NCBI GenBank assembly: GCA_946902875.1
Contig: OX336345.1
Span: forward strand, 13,299,395-13,363,394
DNA length: 64,000 nt
Source of the DNA: Nematopogon swammerdamellus
Taxonomy: Eukaryota; Arthropoda; Insecta; Lepidoptera; Adelidae
Direction: 5' to 3'
Shown here: positions 45,177-56,799 of the stretch, one piece after another
Position numbering within the stretch: the stretch's first letter is position 1
Layout of the letters: the number at the start of each line of letters is the position of its first letter
The notes under the pieces: model-generated
Databases searched by the model: none
The model's input: the letters and a program-made list of their open reading frames with translations, nothing else
Told to the model about the DNA's origin: nothing
Made by a program: the position numbers and the translations under genes

Positions 45177-45499
45177 ATGAAAAACTACATGCAGCCTCTG
45201 CACAGTCCCCTGTGCAGAGGCTGCATGGCGGAGGACGAATCAGCCACCCACGTGCTCCTGGAGTGCCCGGTGGTGGCAGAAGTACGACTGCAGTTTCTTG
45301 GGAACGTGGGAACTGCCCATGGAGTGTGGAAGCGTCCAAGAAGAGTGCTCCACTTCATGAAAGAGCTCGGTTGGCTGGAGTAACACCACCCGAGCGCCAG
45401 CGTACAACGGACCGTCTTGAGGTCTCAGTGCGGAGAATGGCCCACCCGCCTTCCCAAGAGGCTGGGCAGCAAACAACAAACAACAACATGAAAAACTAC
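45177..45499 (+). mobile_element. 5-prime-truncated LINE with 12-bp target duplication
   Basis: The insert 45189-45487 is bounded by atgaaaaactac on both sides (45177-45188 and 45488-45499) and ends in a caaacaacaaacaacaac tail. It encodes the C terminus of a non-LTR ORF2: CRGCMAEDESATHVLLECP then LHFMKELGWLE stop, with a C-x2-C...H...C motif. The first 17 bases of the insert (45189-45205) are an inverted copy of 45210-45226. It lies about 20 bases past the ADCK1 stop codon, antisense, so it is probably in the ADCK1 3-prime UTR. Confidence 0.85.
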
Positions 45500-45519
45500 T
45501 ATCTGCCACTAGCACACGA

Positions 45520-48500
45520 CTAGGTATCTGCCACAACTTTGGACCGTAAATTAAGGTACACAGCATACAAGTAAAATGTGAACATTGACCATGCATAGCC
45601 GAAATTTAAAACTGTTCGATGTAAAGTGCTTCTTGAGTCCTTATACTCAAGGTTGTAAATGGACTGCATGCAGCACTTGGTCATAACCATGAAGCCGCAC
45701 ATACGTTCATGTGTGCGTAGTGCGTACTCGATGCTGCGTATCAAGTCGTTGGTCTTGAGCACGAGCAGAGCTTGCCGGTCCACATGCTCGAGGCAATCCG
45801 TGATGTGTGTGATGAAATTCGGAAGCTCGTTTTGGAAAGTTGATTTCTAAAAAAACATTTAAATTTAAAATTGTGTTTTTCAAGAGTACTTTTGTAAAGT
45901 CACAAACTAATTCTCGACAGCAATTAAATTAACAAATTTATTTGGTTATTTCACGCGCTAGTATCTATAAGGTCTTTCATTAGTAGGTAATAGTACGCTA
46001 TGGAGAGTATGGGGAATGCGATCAGTATCTGATACACAATGTGTATCAGAGATACACATACTCCCCTTAGCGTATCGTTACCTACTATTGACCTTATACT
46101 TATAAGACAGATAAGAAACATTTTAATAACTTTTTTGTAGCTTAGGAGCTGAGGTATCGCGTGGTGGTAGGTAATATTATGCCGTCGGTCTGGGAAACCC
46201 TGTATAGAGGATTAAGAAATAAAAAATTAAAGTAACCTCCTGGCTGCTAGGCTTGGTGCGATCGATGCCCTTCATGATAGTGTCCCAGGGTCGGCCGGTG
46301 ACCATGCATGCGAACAGGCCGTACAACTCGTTCCTGATGCCCAGCTGCTCCGCATGCACTTTCATCTCCTCGCGGTCTCGAGCGATTATCGCCAGCCAAA
46401 GCTTCGAGTAGTGGTAGCGGAACTTCTCAGTCAGGTTCTGAACATAAACAATACATCATTTGTCGTTTTGTTGTTGTCATCTGTCATTCATTCATAGTTA
46501 TTCGTCATTAATTCATTATATACATATTTGTAATTCATCACATGTTGGTTGTTCTGTAACTTTTACTTTTCCTATGTGCTAGCTACCAGACTGTAAATTT
46601 GTATTCTTTTGCTGTAAAACCAATAGGGGGACAGGAGGAGATTACCTCAAGGTAAAATGCCCTCCTATTGGATGAAATTAAATTTACTATGTTAATTAAT
46701 TTATAAAAAAAAAAATTTACCAACATAGCATAATGATTTCATCCAATAAACGGTTATTTATTTATTACAATATTTATTCAGATTTCATGTCAAATTATAT
46801 GACACCGTGTGTAAACCTGTACACAGTTGTTGTTATACAAGCTCCATGCCGATTAAAATGGTCCCCAGGATAGAAAATGTTCCCCCGCTGCACAACAGCG
46901 GATGCATTATGCGATATATGTATAAGAGGCATTAATATTAATCACATTAGCAATGGGCATTATATAGCAGAGATTAGCGCCGGAATACTAATCAATCCAT
47001 TACTAGGAAATGTATTGCGTAAATACCACAATATTCACTATGTTATTTTATTTATTATGCTTTGTCATGTGATCCGCACACACATTTGCGAAAGTTTAGT
47101 CCATTATATGCCAAGTTAATTGTGAAATACACACGCACTGGAATATTACATTACCCACTAATGACTTGGGCATGAAATCAAAATGTTCAATTTCATCATT
47201 AATCCATTAACCTTGTCTCCTGATAGAGTAGGTACTTTGCGTCAGATCCGATAGTTTTAATTTTTTGCTTATCTGTTTATGAAGTTGGCCCAGTGAATAA
47301 TCCAAGTTTTCGACCTTGAGCGAGGAACGCAACTTTGGCAAAAATAACAAAATCACGGAATTTTCGATCTCTCTTCTTTTGGCGATTTTAATTCTGAAGG
47401 ACTAGTTTATTGATAAAACTACATTGCACGTTTTAGAAGAAGATTTGCTGCAATTTGAGATCTGAACTGTCTCTGTAGACTTAATGGTTTCCGAACTTTT
47501 ATAAACTTTATTTAACTTGTTGACTCCTGTTGAAAAAAATGCTTCTATTTATGAAAAACTAGTCCGCCAGGTTTAAAATAGCTAAAAACTAAAGAGAGGT
47601 AAAAAAATTAGCCGTTTGTTTTATTTTTGACAAAGTTGCATTCCTCGCTCGAGGTCGAAAACTTGGATTATTCATTGGAATATATATGTCTGATTTATAT
47701 TGTTACTGGACTACCTACATGTCTATGCAGGAAAAATGATCTTTTTTTTGCATCATGAACATTTTAATTCAATTCAATTTAACTGTTATTATGTGTATGT
47801 TATTTGTGTTTATTTTATCATAAAAAGCTTTTTGACATCCTACTGAAAAAAGAATAGTGTAGAATAGAACAGACACTCTTTGCTCCACACATTTACAAAA
47901 TTACAAACTCTATGAGTGATACCTTCCAGTTCCATTTGTGCAATAGTTTACTTTGTTCAGTGTGTACATTGTTCTGCCTACATAGTGTTCATGCATAATT
48001 GGCTACCAGTCAGTAAAACGTGAAACGTCTACCCGACTTACAGCATACAAACCGTGGTCCAGCAGATAGACTGTCGTGTCCTTGTCAGCGGGTCCCTTGC
48101 TCACGAGAATATTGCCAGGGTGGGGATCGCTGTGCACGAACCCAACCATGAAGATCATATGCGAGTAGAGGTCGCCGAGCTTGTGTGATAGGTCGTATGG
48201 GTCGATTTTATGTTGCTGTAAAAAATGTTTTTTCTTATTAAAATTTAATCATCCTACGTATAAGATTCAACGTCTGTCATCTGTATGTATAGCATGGATG
48301 GCCGAACCTGAGGCGAACACACGTACGCACACAAATGCATTTCTCTTATACAAATGCTTGACATGCACCTATACATGGCCTGAGCACTACTAAACTCGCA
48401 GAATTTTATGCTCACCGTCATGCGTGAATGTATTTATACGCCTCAGGTTAGAACGAACGACCTATATGTCCACTTATAGTTAACTCAAGAATGTCTCAAC

Positions 48501-51500
48501 GTTACTTGCAGTTTTTGCCTTTATAATAAACCATATCTCCGCCAGGTCAATATACTATAAAGCCCCATACTATTATTAATATGACCTGAGCAGTGTGGTC
48601 GGAAGTGACAGCAGTCGGAAAAAAAAATTACCAATTACAGTCTGTTCGGCAAGAACGTGACCAGCATAATTATATTTTTTTACCGCCGTTACGCGAAATT
48701 TAAATTTGGAACATGTAGTGAGACCCTTTTCCTAAGATGCATTGTGATAACTACATCAGTTCGCACAGTTTTTTCGCGCAGAGAGCTAGTTTCCCGCCAT
48801 GAGTGCCGCATACGCTTCCCGCTATGAAGCAGTGTTCCTTTGCTTGCATCCGAAAGGACCGAAAATGTCACGCGAGCAGGCTGCAAAGTATATGAAAAAG
48901 TCTAAGACATTCGTGACGAAGTGGGTGAAACGATATTCTGAATAAAAAAACGTAGATGACCTACCAGAACTCGGTATAACGGAAGTGACGTCGCCCACTG
49001 AAGATAAACGCATAGTACAACTATTTTAAAAAATCCACTTTTACCATTGCGTTCCGGACAAGAAGAATTGAAGAAAAGGGGGCTAAGTGTGTCTCTCGAC
49101 ACCATTATAAGACGCTTAGCTGAAGTTGACGTGAAATACCGAAGCAAGTTGAAGAAACCTCTCCTTACCGAGAAACACATTAAAAAAAAGGATGGCCTGG
49201 GCACGAGACAATAAAGATCGAGATTGGGGTAACATAATTTTTTCGGATGAAGCATCATTTTGGGCATCTAGTGTTTCGTCTCGTGCTTGGTCAACTGCCG
49301 ATAACAAACTGCTCGTACGTACCGTGAAACACCCAGTTAAGGTGCATGTTTGGGGATGCTTCTCAGAAAGGGGATTTGGTAACTTGCACTTGTTTACCGG
49401 CACTCTGGATGCTATGAGGATGACTAAAATATACGAGAAAGCATTATTGCCTTCTACCAAAAGGTTGCACCCAAGGGAAAATGAAACATGGATATTACAA
49501 GAAGACAACGACCCCAAACACCGAAGTCGTCTGTGCTCCGCCTGGAAGCAGGAAAATAATATCGAGGTCTTGGATTGGCCATCACAATCACCTGATGCGA
49601 ATCCAATAGAAAATGTTTGGGCGTGGATGAAGCTCAAACTTCGCGCAAAAACAGTACTAACTGCCCGCGAGCTTAGTCGCAACATAAAGTCAATATGGAG
49701 ATCTTTACCCCGCGACTTAGCTCAAAAATTAGCAGAAAGTATGCCCCAAAGATGCCAGGCGATTATGGACAATGGAGGAGACTGGACACGTTATTAATAA
49801 TTAAGCATTCTTGTATACATAATAAGCAATATATATAATTTTTTTCAAATGCCACATTCGGTTTTTTTATTTAATTTCATCGGTCACTTTCTTATCGTAC
49901 ATAGTGTAGGTTAGATCTCACGTGATTTACTCGAAAACCGCTTACATAATTTACATAAAGTTTTGACCAATATGATCCGTGATCATGAAACATTACACCA
50001 TCACTTATAAGGACTTATAAGGATAAACAAGGTTTGCTTTCATGTGATTTAAAAGATTCCACCAATATCATCTGTGATGTTTGGTTTTGGGATGTTTCGT
50101 ATTTTTTTTTTTTTTTTTTATGGAACCTGACACGGTTGGCTACATCACCTACAACATCCGTGATGTCAGCCCATAACACAGGGTGAACTAGGTGCCATGT
50201 CAGTGCTTCCCTTCATTTCATGTCGGCTACACTAAACTGGACGGAAAACACGAACTACTTACATAGCCGTTTCGACCGACGTTTCGTTCAGTGCGGTGGT
50301 ACCAACCCGGCCGGGATAAACCCTACCACCTGGTAAGGTAAGAAGTGAAGGGACCTACAGTTTAACGTGGAATCCGAACCACAGTCAGCCTCCAACGGTC
50401 GATCGGTCACCCATCCAATCACTGACCGCGCTCAGCGTTGCTTAATAACAGTTGACTAACCAACCGCGCCACTGAGCTACCGAGGCTGACGAATTTTCTT
50501 ATCCCTTAGTCGACTTTTACGACATGCGACGGGGAGAGATGCAGTGGGGCTATTCTTTTTAAGTACCGACCCCACACGGTACAGTAAATATATATTCGTA
50601 TTATATTCGTATAGTAAATATATATTGTTTACCTGAATGCAATTGTATGCTCGGACTCGCTCTTAGTGATTTACTTTCTTCGAGAAACATTTTCCATATT
50701 AAAGGAAAGAAAGTAAATTTTTTTATACTTTCTCTAACTATCCAGTCTGACCACGGATACTGACCACTTTTTACGGAGTCCTCGGTGTATGACGTGAGTT
50801 AATGCTTGACCGTTTTTTTTTTCTCTCTCTCTCTGATTTTGGTCAGGGTTTTAGCCAACATTTGACTATGCCGGTCCCATCATGGCAAGACAGAAATCGG
50901 TTACAGAACACTTGTTTTCGAATAGTAGTCTTAGAGCTGGCACAGCACTTGAAGAAAGTTAAAGAGCAGATTTGTACCATGTGGGGTCGGTACTTCAAAA
51001 GAATATCCCCTCTACATCTCTCCCCGTGCATGTCGTAAAAGACGACTAAGGGATAAGGATAAGATGTCGTGCTATAGGGCGACAGGCTAGCCACCTCTCA
51101 CCTGGGCACGATCCTTCCACCGAGTTACGCAGCAGACGCAGGGATAATAGGGCTCAGGTGCCCTAACACTAAACTTCAAATCATAAATCATAAGAGCAGA
51201 ATGAGTCTGGTACTAACCTTTATATAATTGGCGTCGTTCACCAGCCCTCCCTCCACATACTCCATGACCAGAACTCTCTCCGAGCAATAGTCCCACATGA
51301 TCTTTGGTACTTTCAGCCATGAGTAGTCGCTGAATATCTCGGCTACTTTCTCCGCATTGGCGCCTTCTTGGAGGAAATTTAACTCTTTGGCAATATTCTT
51401 TTTAGTTTCATCTACGAGCCACTGCATTTGGAAGTCCGGAAACACTTTCGACATTGTTTTGATTATAATTTCCATACATTTGAGGTCTTTACTGATGTTC

Positions 51501-53568
51501 TTCCGAACAAAGTGATGCTGCACCTTCACGGCCACCACTGTTCCGTCTTTTAACTTGGCACGATGGACTTGTGCCAGGGACGCAGTGCCGAGCGGCTTGG
51601 GGTCGAATTCACTGAATATTTCTGTAGGCTGTCGGCAGATACATACATGTCGTTACATTTATGTACAAAATGTTTATAGAAAAATATTAACAAAGGGCAA
51701 TATGGGTTTCACCAGAATCATTTGAAAGAATATATTTTATATAAATAATCCATACATAAGAAATCAAATTAGTAAATAACTCCTACGGAGGAAACCTTTA
51801 CATTTTTTTTATGGAAACTGACACAGTTGGCTACCTCACATCCGTGATTTCAGCCCATAACACCTTGGTGAACTAGATGCCAAGCCAGTGCTTGGTCGTG
51901 TCGGATCCATTGAATTGAACGAAAAACACAAACTATTGAGATAGCCGTTTCAACCAACCTTTCATTCAGTGCGGCGGTACCAACGAACCTAGTAAGCTAA
52001 GAAAGAAAGGCACCTACAGTTTTACGTCGAATCCGAACCACGGTCAGCTTGGAACACTTGGTTGTTATGTGTGACGAAATAAATCATTTCATTTCATTTC
52101 ATTCAACACGATCGAACGGTCACCCATTCAAGTTCTGACTGCGCCCAGGTGTGCTAATAATCACGAATGACACTCGACCGATCGCACCACTGAGCTACAG
52201 AGGCTAACAGTCTTTACATACAATACTGATGTGTTATTATGTAGTACAAGATCGACAAAATATTTGATTATGCAATAATTCTGCCTTCTATCTATGTAAA
52301 TGCATAATGTACAAAAAACCTGTTTATGTGTGGAAGTTACCTCCTGGCGTAAGTCCTCTCGGATGACGCGGTAGAGTTCTTCCACAGTGTTGCACGGTGC
52401 GTCCTTGTGCAGAATGCGCATAGTCTGCACGTATTCGATCGGAAGCAAATAGTCGAGGGCGCCCACATGCTGACCCACCTGCAAACACGATAAACAACAC
52501 CACATTTGTTTATTTAATAATTTATTACACGCTTTATAAGTTCTTCCAACAAACAGCCTTGAACACATTGACAGTTTTTGAAATGCACACTGTGCTCTCA
52601 ACTATTAATTAGCCAATCAGTATTGCAAATGACCGTTGGAGTAACCGTTTCCTACACTGGCAGCCATGGACAGGAAAACAGAGCGTGGGACGACGACACC
52701 AAGTATGTCGGCCGGGAGGACTGGAGGAAAACTGGAGAGGCGTATCTCCAGCAGTAGATGCTTACACGCTGACTGACTGACCGACTGCTGCAATTAGGTA
52801 ATTTTTCTTATGTTTTGTCTAAGTATTTAGCCATATCATGACCATCCCAGATCTATGGTACCCTTTAAAGATTCTCTAGTCTCTCAGAGATAAAGTCTTG
52901 AAGAATCTAATATTTTACAGTTCAGTGAGCGGATCACATTCTGTATTTGAAACAATCTTGACAAAAAAAAATGGGACCACCTTGGAGCTAGACTGAACCG
53001 AACACAAAAAGAATCATCGAAATCCGTTCACAATTGGGGAAGATATTGCTGAACATACATAAAAAAAAATACATACAGCCGAACATAGAACCTCCTCCTT
53101 TTTTGAAGTCGGTTAAAAAGAGGTTCAGCCTTAGCTCGTATAGCTATCGGGCTAGACAATTCCTTAGATTTTCGTTCCGTTCACACTTCCATCAATATAA
53201 TATGGACCTGTACCATAATAATAAAAATGGAATGTGAATATGGTAAACTTGTGTATTGCACAACGCACATAAATTCTCACCTTAATGAACACGCCCTTAT
53301 TTGCTTTACACAGGTTCAGTAGTTTATCTGCAGCAACCTGGTGTGTTTCGCTTCTCAAAGTTTTATACTCATCCGACGATTTGTCTAGGTTACGACTGTA
53401 AAGCCTGATCTTGTACGTGTAGCCTATGTTCACCGCAGTGACGGCAGCTCGCCCAATCCGCACGGCGGCGATACCATTAATATCGTTTTGATATCTTAGG
53501 GCAGCAAGTGAACCCAGTGTTACACCACCAGCGCCGTACAGCGCAAACCGTAGCGCACGCCGAGACAT
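45520..53568 (-). CDS. ADCK1: AarF-domain (UbiB family) atypical kinase 1, mitochondrial (six exons)
   Basis: ADCK1 is a mitochondrial UbiB-family protein-kinase-like protein. Exons on the minus strand: 53568-53281, 52478-52341, 51628-51218, 48215-48042, 46437-46237 and 45846-45520. All junctions are phase 0 with GT/AG ends, giving 512 residues, near the usual 520-530. The start MSRRALRFALYGAGG fits a transit or membrane leader. The signature KxGQ spans the first junction (K96-Q99) and is followed by HVGALDYLLP. Then come LGTASLAQVH (155-164), VAVKVQ with Lys177, GFVHSDPHPGNIL with Asp309 and Asn314, and LLDHGLY with Asp332. KTNDLIRSIEYAL and the C-terminal helix follow. All family-defining residues are present, so the protein looks intact. 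A Tc1-like transposon and several MITEs and SINEs sit in the introns. Confidence 0.95.
45968..46097. mobile_element. 130-bp hairpin MITE in ADCK1 intron 5
   Basis: ataaggtc...agtaggtaatagtacgct pairs with agcgtatcgttacctact...gaccttat; the centre is gatacacaatgtgtatc. Confidence 0.65.
46661..46752. mobile_element. Short inverted repeat in ADCK1 intron 4
   Basis: cctattggatgaaat at the left and atttcatccaataa at the right, with additional pairing of tactatgtt and accaacata. About 92 bases. Confidence 0.5.
47289..47678. mobile_element. 390-bp MITE with about 47-bp ends
   Basis: Left ccagtgaataatccaagttt continues tcgaccttgagcgaggaa; the right end is its reverse complement with a few changes. 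In ADCK1 intron 4. Confidence 0.75.
48638..49906 (+). mobile_element. Tc1-like DNA transposon (1269 bp) in ADCK1 intron 3
   Basis: Imperfect 27-base inverted ends (CAGTCTGTTCGGCAAGAACG at the left) flanked by TA on both sides. The transposase starts at MSAAYASRYEAVFLCLHPKG (48799) with a helix-turn-helix segment MSREQAAKYMKKSKTFVTKW. Stops and frameshifts occur between about 48943 and 49190. The catalytic part is open from 49192 to 49797: IIFSDEASF (first Asp), QEDNDPKHR (second Asp) and NPIENVWAW (Glu), with 34 residues between the last two, i.e. DD34E. It is a once-autonomous element, now inactive in its N-terminal half. Confidence 0.88.
50103..50585 (-). repeat. Full-length SINE-A (about 480 bp)
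   Basis: On the minus strand: taccgtgtggggtcggtact, ctgcatctctccccg, then the tRNA-like block gcctcggtagctcagtggcg, the SINE-A body and an A-run. This copy shows the complete order of parts from which the shorter variants can be understood. Confidence 0.8.
50978..51130 (+). repeat. SINE 5-prime-module fragment
   Basis: Begins taccatgtggggtcggtact, with ctacatctctccccgtgcat and acaggctagccacctctcac. The same module is at 34870-35198 (minus). Confidence 0.65.
51805..52210 (-). repeat. SINE-A copy with tRNA-like head
   Basis: T-run, atggaaactgacacagttgg, and on to ccactgagctacagaggcta. It is interrupted by catttcatttcatttcatt near 52085. Confidence 0.75.
52620..52790 (+). mobile_element. RTE-like LINE tail fragment
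   Basis: gaccgttggagtaaccgttt through ggcgtatctccagcagtaga to a (ctga)n tail, homologous to 10428-10630. In ADCK1 intron 1. Confidence 0.65.
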
Positions 53569-53640
53569 AACCACTCGATTCAGAACACTACACTAATAAA
53601 TAACTAACTAAACTGATCACGCTTGGTACGTAGTATTATA

Positions 53641-53660
53641 TACTTTGCGCTTGACTTTGA
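53641..53660 (-). promoter_or_regulatory. Possible TATA-type element upstream of ADCK1
   Basis: tatataata on the minus strand, roughly 70-80 bases upstream of the ADCK1 start codon. Weak evidence in an AT-rich genome. Confidence 0.25.
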
Positions 53661-53879
53661 AGATCAAACTTGACTTTGTTCTGCCGGCTGAACCAACTCT
53701 TCAGTAAGCAGTTTCGCAATCGCATCGCAACGCAACAATTTTTGCAAAGTGTTTTCTTCGTTCGTTCATTCATTCATTTCGGATGGCTGTCAAAAGTAAC
53801 ACTGTCTGTTCGGGGTCTGTCTGGCACATGAGAGAACAAAATTGACTCTTGCGTATACATCAGCTGTGATGTTTTGGAG

Positions 53880-53990
53880 GTTAAAAAAATAACCAGGGTT
53901 AATATAAACAAGATGCGCCGCCACGCAACGCATCTTCTATATATTAACCCTAACCCAATGTTGAGTTGAGGCGGTGCATGTCGTTGTTGT
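53880..53990. repeat. Small dispersed inverted-repeat family
   Basis: aaccagggttaatata...tatattaaccctaacccaatgttgagttgaggcggtgcatg. Related copies lie near 39385-39440, 39740-39815 and 40295-40373. Confidence 0.65.
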
Positions 53991-54976
53991 TACGTTTCGT
54001 TTCTGCCACTTCGCGTTTACAATCAGCCTTCAATCAGCTGATTATAGCGCAAGAGTCAATTTTGTTCTTTCATGTGTCGCTTCGGTCTGTTCGACGATCG
54101 TCTGCTTGCTATATCGGTCAGTCGCCCTGCCTGCTCTATCTCTCTCTCTCACTCAACCACGTGCTCTACGAGTGTCTCTTTTTAGTAAGCACCTGACAGC
54201 TGACGCTGCTGAAAAAATGCTCTATGCGCTTGCCTTGCCTTGCCACGCACAGCACAACGCATAAATTGTAACGAATAATGTAGTCAACGAGGAGTTGGAC
54301 CCATACATTAATTCCTCAGTCAATGAAACTTTGATAATATTTTGGAGTAATGTTCGGAATTACTACTGACAAATAATCCAACATTTTTTTTTACGGGAAG
54401 TTGGGTATATTCAAAGAAAAGTGAAAATTTAATATAACTCCTATAGACAAATTGCTCCGTCCAAAGTTACTTCGCCATAGGGTAGGTATTATTTATATGA
54501 ATAAGTACGTAAATAAATCCAACATTTTTTGTATATAGAAATAGTGAATTAAAAACAAAATGTGTTTTTTTACTATATTTTTCTCGGCAAAATTGCTCAG
54601 TCGGTTCTTTAATCGGAATATACCTTAGTATTATTATGTACATCAATAAGCATAAGAATCCAACAACTTTTTTATATGCATCATTTTTTTTCAAGGTGAC
54701 GACCGAAACTCTGTTCCGCAAAATTCCTCCGTCCGTTTTTATTGTACAATTATGATTAAGAATTTTGAAGAAAATTATTTGCAAAAGAATCCAACAAAAA
54801 ATCCATCGGCAAGTTTAAAAAACAAGCGGGCCAAGACGGGCGCGGTGCGCAGAGGAGCGGCCGGCCGCGGGAGGCGAGAGACGCGGCATTTTCCCCTCCT
54901 CTGCGTCCATGCTGCGCCGCGCCGCTCCTGGCGCGCCGCTGAAGTTGGCGTGCGGTGTGTGCTAACCAGGGACTGA

Positions 54977-55135
54977 AAACCGGTTCGAAATGGGGTTCGG
55001 GTTCTCCGAACCGGTCCGAAGAACCTTTTTAACGAGCGAACCAGTTTGGTCGCGAACCGGTTCAAAAAAACCCGAACCTGAAGCCTAAAAACCGGTTCAG
55101 AACCGGTTTGGACCTCTAATATTAACCGGTTCGCA
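54977..55135. promoter_or_regulatory. Cluster of AACCGGTTC-type palindromes
   Basis: Five full aaccggtt words and several near-matches (gaaccggtcc, gaaccagttt) lie within 160 bases, and the same in the right arm at 60878-61035. AACCGGTT is the consensus for Grainyhead/CP2 transcription factors. Whether these act as binding sites or are just element structure is unknown. Confidence 0.4.
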
Positions 55136-55596
55136 GCAGGGTACGAAATGGGGTGGAAACCTATATACATTTTTATTGGACTTTGGGCTTCTTTTTTAAT
55201 GTAAAATATTGTTGTTTTATGTATTTAATAAAATAAAAAAATAGGTGGTTCATTTTTATAGCCTAATCGATTCAGTTTCATAACAGTAACAAAAAAGTCT
55301 TAAATTATCATTATGACATAACACGTGTAAGTTGGTAAAAAAAAATCAAATTCTTTCTATTCCATACTAATAAAACTAAAATTGTGGTTTTTCACAATTT
55401 CTGAAAGAAAGGGATCTATGTGTTGGAAGACTTTTTTGTTCCTGGCATGAAACTGAAATGATTAAGAAATTTTTTTTTTACATTTTACATAGAAAAAAGG
55501 TTTTTGTGCGAACAAAAATTATTTGTTCTTCAAAAGTGATCTATTTCCGATACAGAACCCTCTCTTAGCGTACTATTAACTAATTTTGAAAGACAT

Positions 55597-56337
55597 TATA
55601 TAAGGTGCTTCGTTATTCATCTCAAGTAAACACGTTACGCAAAAAAAAAATTATATGTTTTTAGCATAACTTTTCGAGAAATTTTCAAACGCAGAACAGC
55701 TGTTTATTGTAAGTAAGTCACAAGGTCACTAGACCTGTGTGTAACAGTAGGTAGCTTGCATTGTACGGGGTCAATGACCGTTGTATGTCCAAACGCAGAA
55801 CAGCTGTTCGTTGTAAGTAAGTCACAAGGTAACTAGACCTGTGTGTAACAGTAGGTAGCTTGCATTGTACGGGGTCAATGACCGTACTATGTTCAAACGC
55901 AGAACAGCTATTGTTGTAAGTAAGTCACAAGGTCACGAGGCCGCCGCCGCTCTAAAACTAGCTACCTACCTACCTACCTACCTACGTGTGCGGTGTGTGT
56001 GCCTACGTTTCTTGTTTGCAAGGGTCTATAGCCTTGATTGGTTTTTACAGCTATTTGATTTAATTTTTTTGTTAGGAGATGTTAGGAGAAACAATGCTCC
56101 TATAAACATGTTTTTTTTTTGCGTAAAGTGTTGAGCTGAACGGGACATGACAAAAAAAAATAATAATGATAATGATAATGACGAACCATACTGAATATGC
56201 ATATGTCTCAATGAAATATTGTTATTGTTGTGTGTTCTTTATGGCGAAATAAATATCTGAATCTGAATCTGTTTGTTTGAGCGCGTATGTAACCCTCCCG
56301 AAGTTATTGACATAAATAACGAAGCACCTTATATAGG
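55597..56337. mobile_element. Element with tatataaggtgcttcg-type ends, crossing the inner arm boundary
   Basis: tataaggtgcttcgttatt at 55601 pairs with aataacgaagcaccttata at about 56313-56333. The right arm contains only one of these two ends (near 60396). It may be a complete nested element in the left arm and truncated in the right. Confidence 0.5.
55690..55930. repeat. Tandem repeat, about 108 bp x 2.3
   Basis: Units start caaacgcagaacagctgtt and contain tgtaacagtaggtagcttgc. Mirrored at about 60070-60335. Confidence 0.85.
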
Positions 56338-56690
56338 GAGTTAAAGCTGTTCGCGTCTGTGACACCTCATGGTCCTTAAGTCACACGTGCCTCCTGGGTG
56401 GTGCCAAATGAACAGCAGTTAGCGTGTGGGAGATCTTCGGATCGACTGGGTTCGCGACCACACCCTGGGAGAATCAATTATTTGTTTAATTTTTATTTTA
56501 TTTTTATTTATCTCTTTATTTCAGCCAACTAGGGCCATATTGACAATACATATTAAATGTCTTAACCTAAGAACTAAAATAACTTTTTCTCCACTTGTGT
56601 CTGTACGGGTCCCAATAGAGACCCGTATGCGTCATATTAGTCTGCTGACGCGGTGAATCAGGTGCGCGTAGAGTGGGCGCAGATTGCGTC

Positions 56691-56795
56691 CGCAGCACGG
56701 GCGTCGGCAGCGGCGCGGGCGTCGGCAGCGGCGCGGGCGTCGGCAGCGGCGCGGGCGTCGGCAGCGGCGCGGGCGTCGTCGGCGGCGGCGCGGGT
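56691..56795. repeat. 18-bp GC-rich minisatellite
   Basis: About five units of gcggcgcgggcgtcggca, in a stretch that reads Ala/Ser/Arg-rich in the LINE frame. Confidence 0.85.
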
Positions 56796-56799
56796 TGCG

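Larger units (their letters stand above)
54293..56022 (+). repeat. Left 1.73 kb arm
   Basis: Reverse complement of 60002-61737 with only scattered substitutions and small indels. It includes a 131-residue minus ORF (to 54775) mirrored at 60839-61234, an AACCGGTT-rich block (54977-55135) and a tandem repeat of about 108 bases (55690-55930). Confidence 0.9.

Noticed and set aside
45146..45523. 125-residue plus ORF
   Set aside because: It is an alternative frame of the inserted LINE tail; the real LINE frame is 45177-45383.
49116..49685. 189-residue minus ORF
   Set aside because: It is the antisense shadow of the Tc1-like transposase at 49192-49797.
11087..53568. COQ3 and ADCK1 as a ubiquinone gene cluster
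   Set aside because: They are on opposite strands, about 29 kb apart, with NOP16 between; proximity alone does not support co-regulation.
54775..55170. 131-residue ORF present in both inverted arms
   Set aside because: Its conservation is explained by the near-identity of the arms. It is built from AACCGGTT repeats and GC-rich sequence, with no protein-like pattern.
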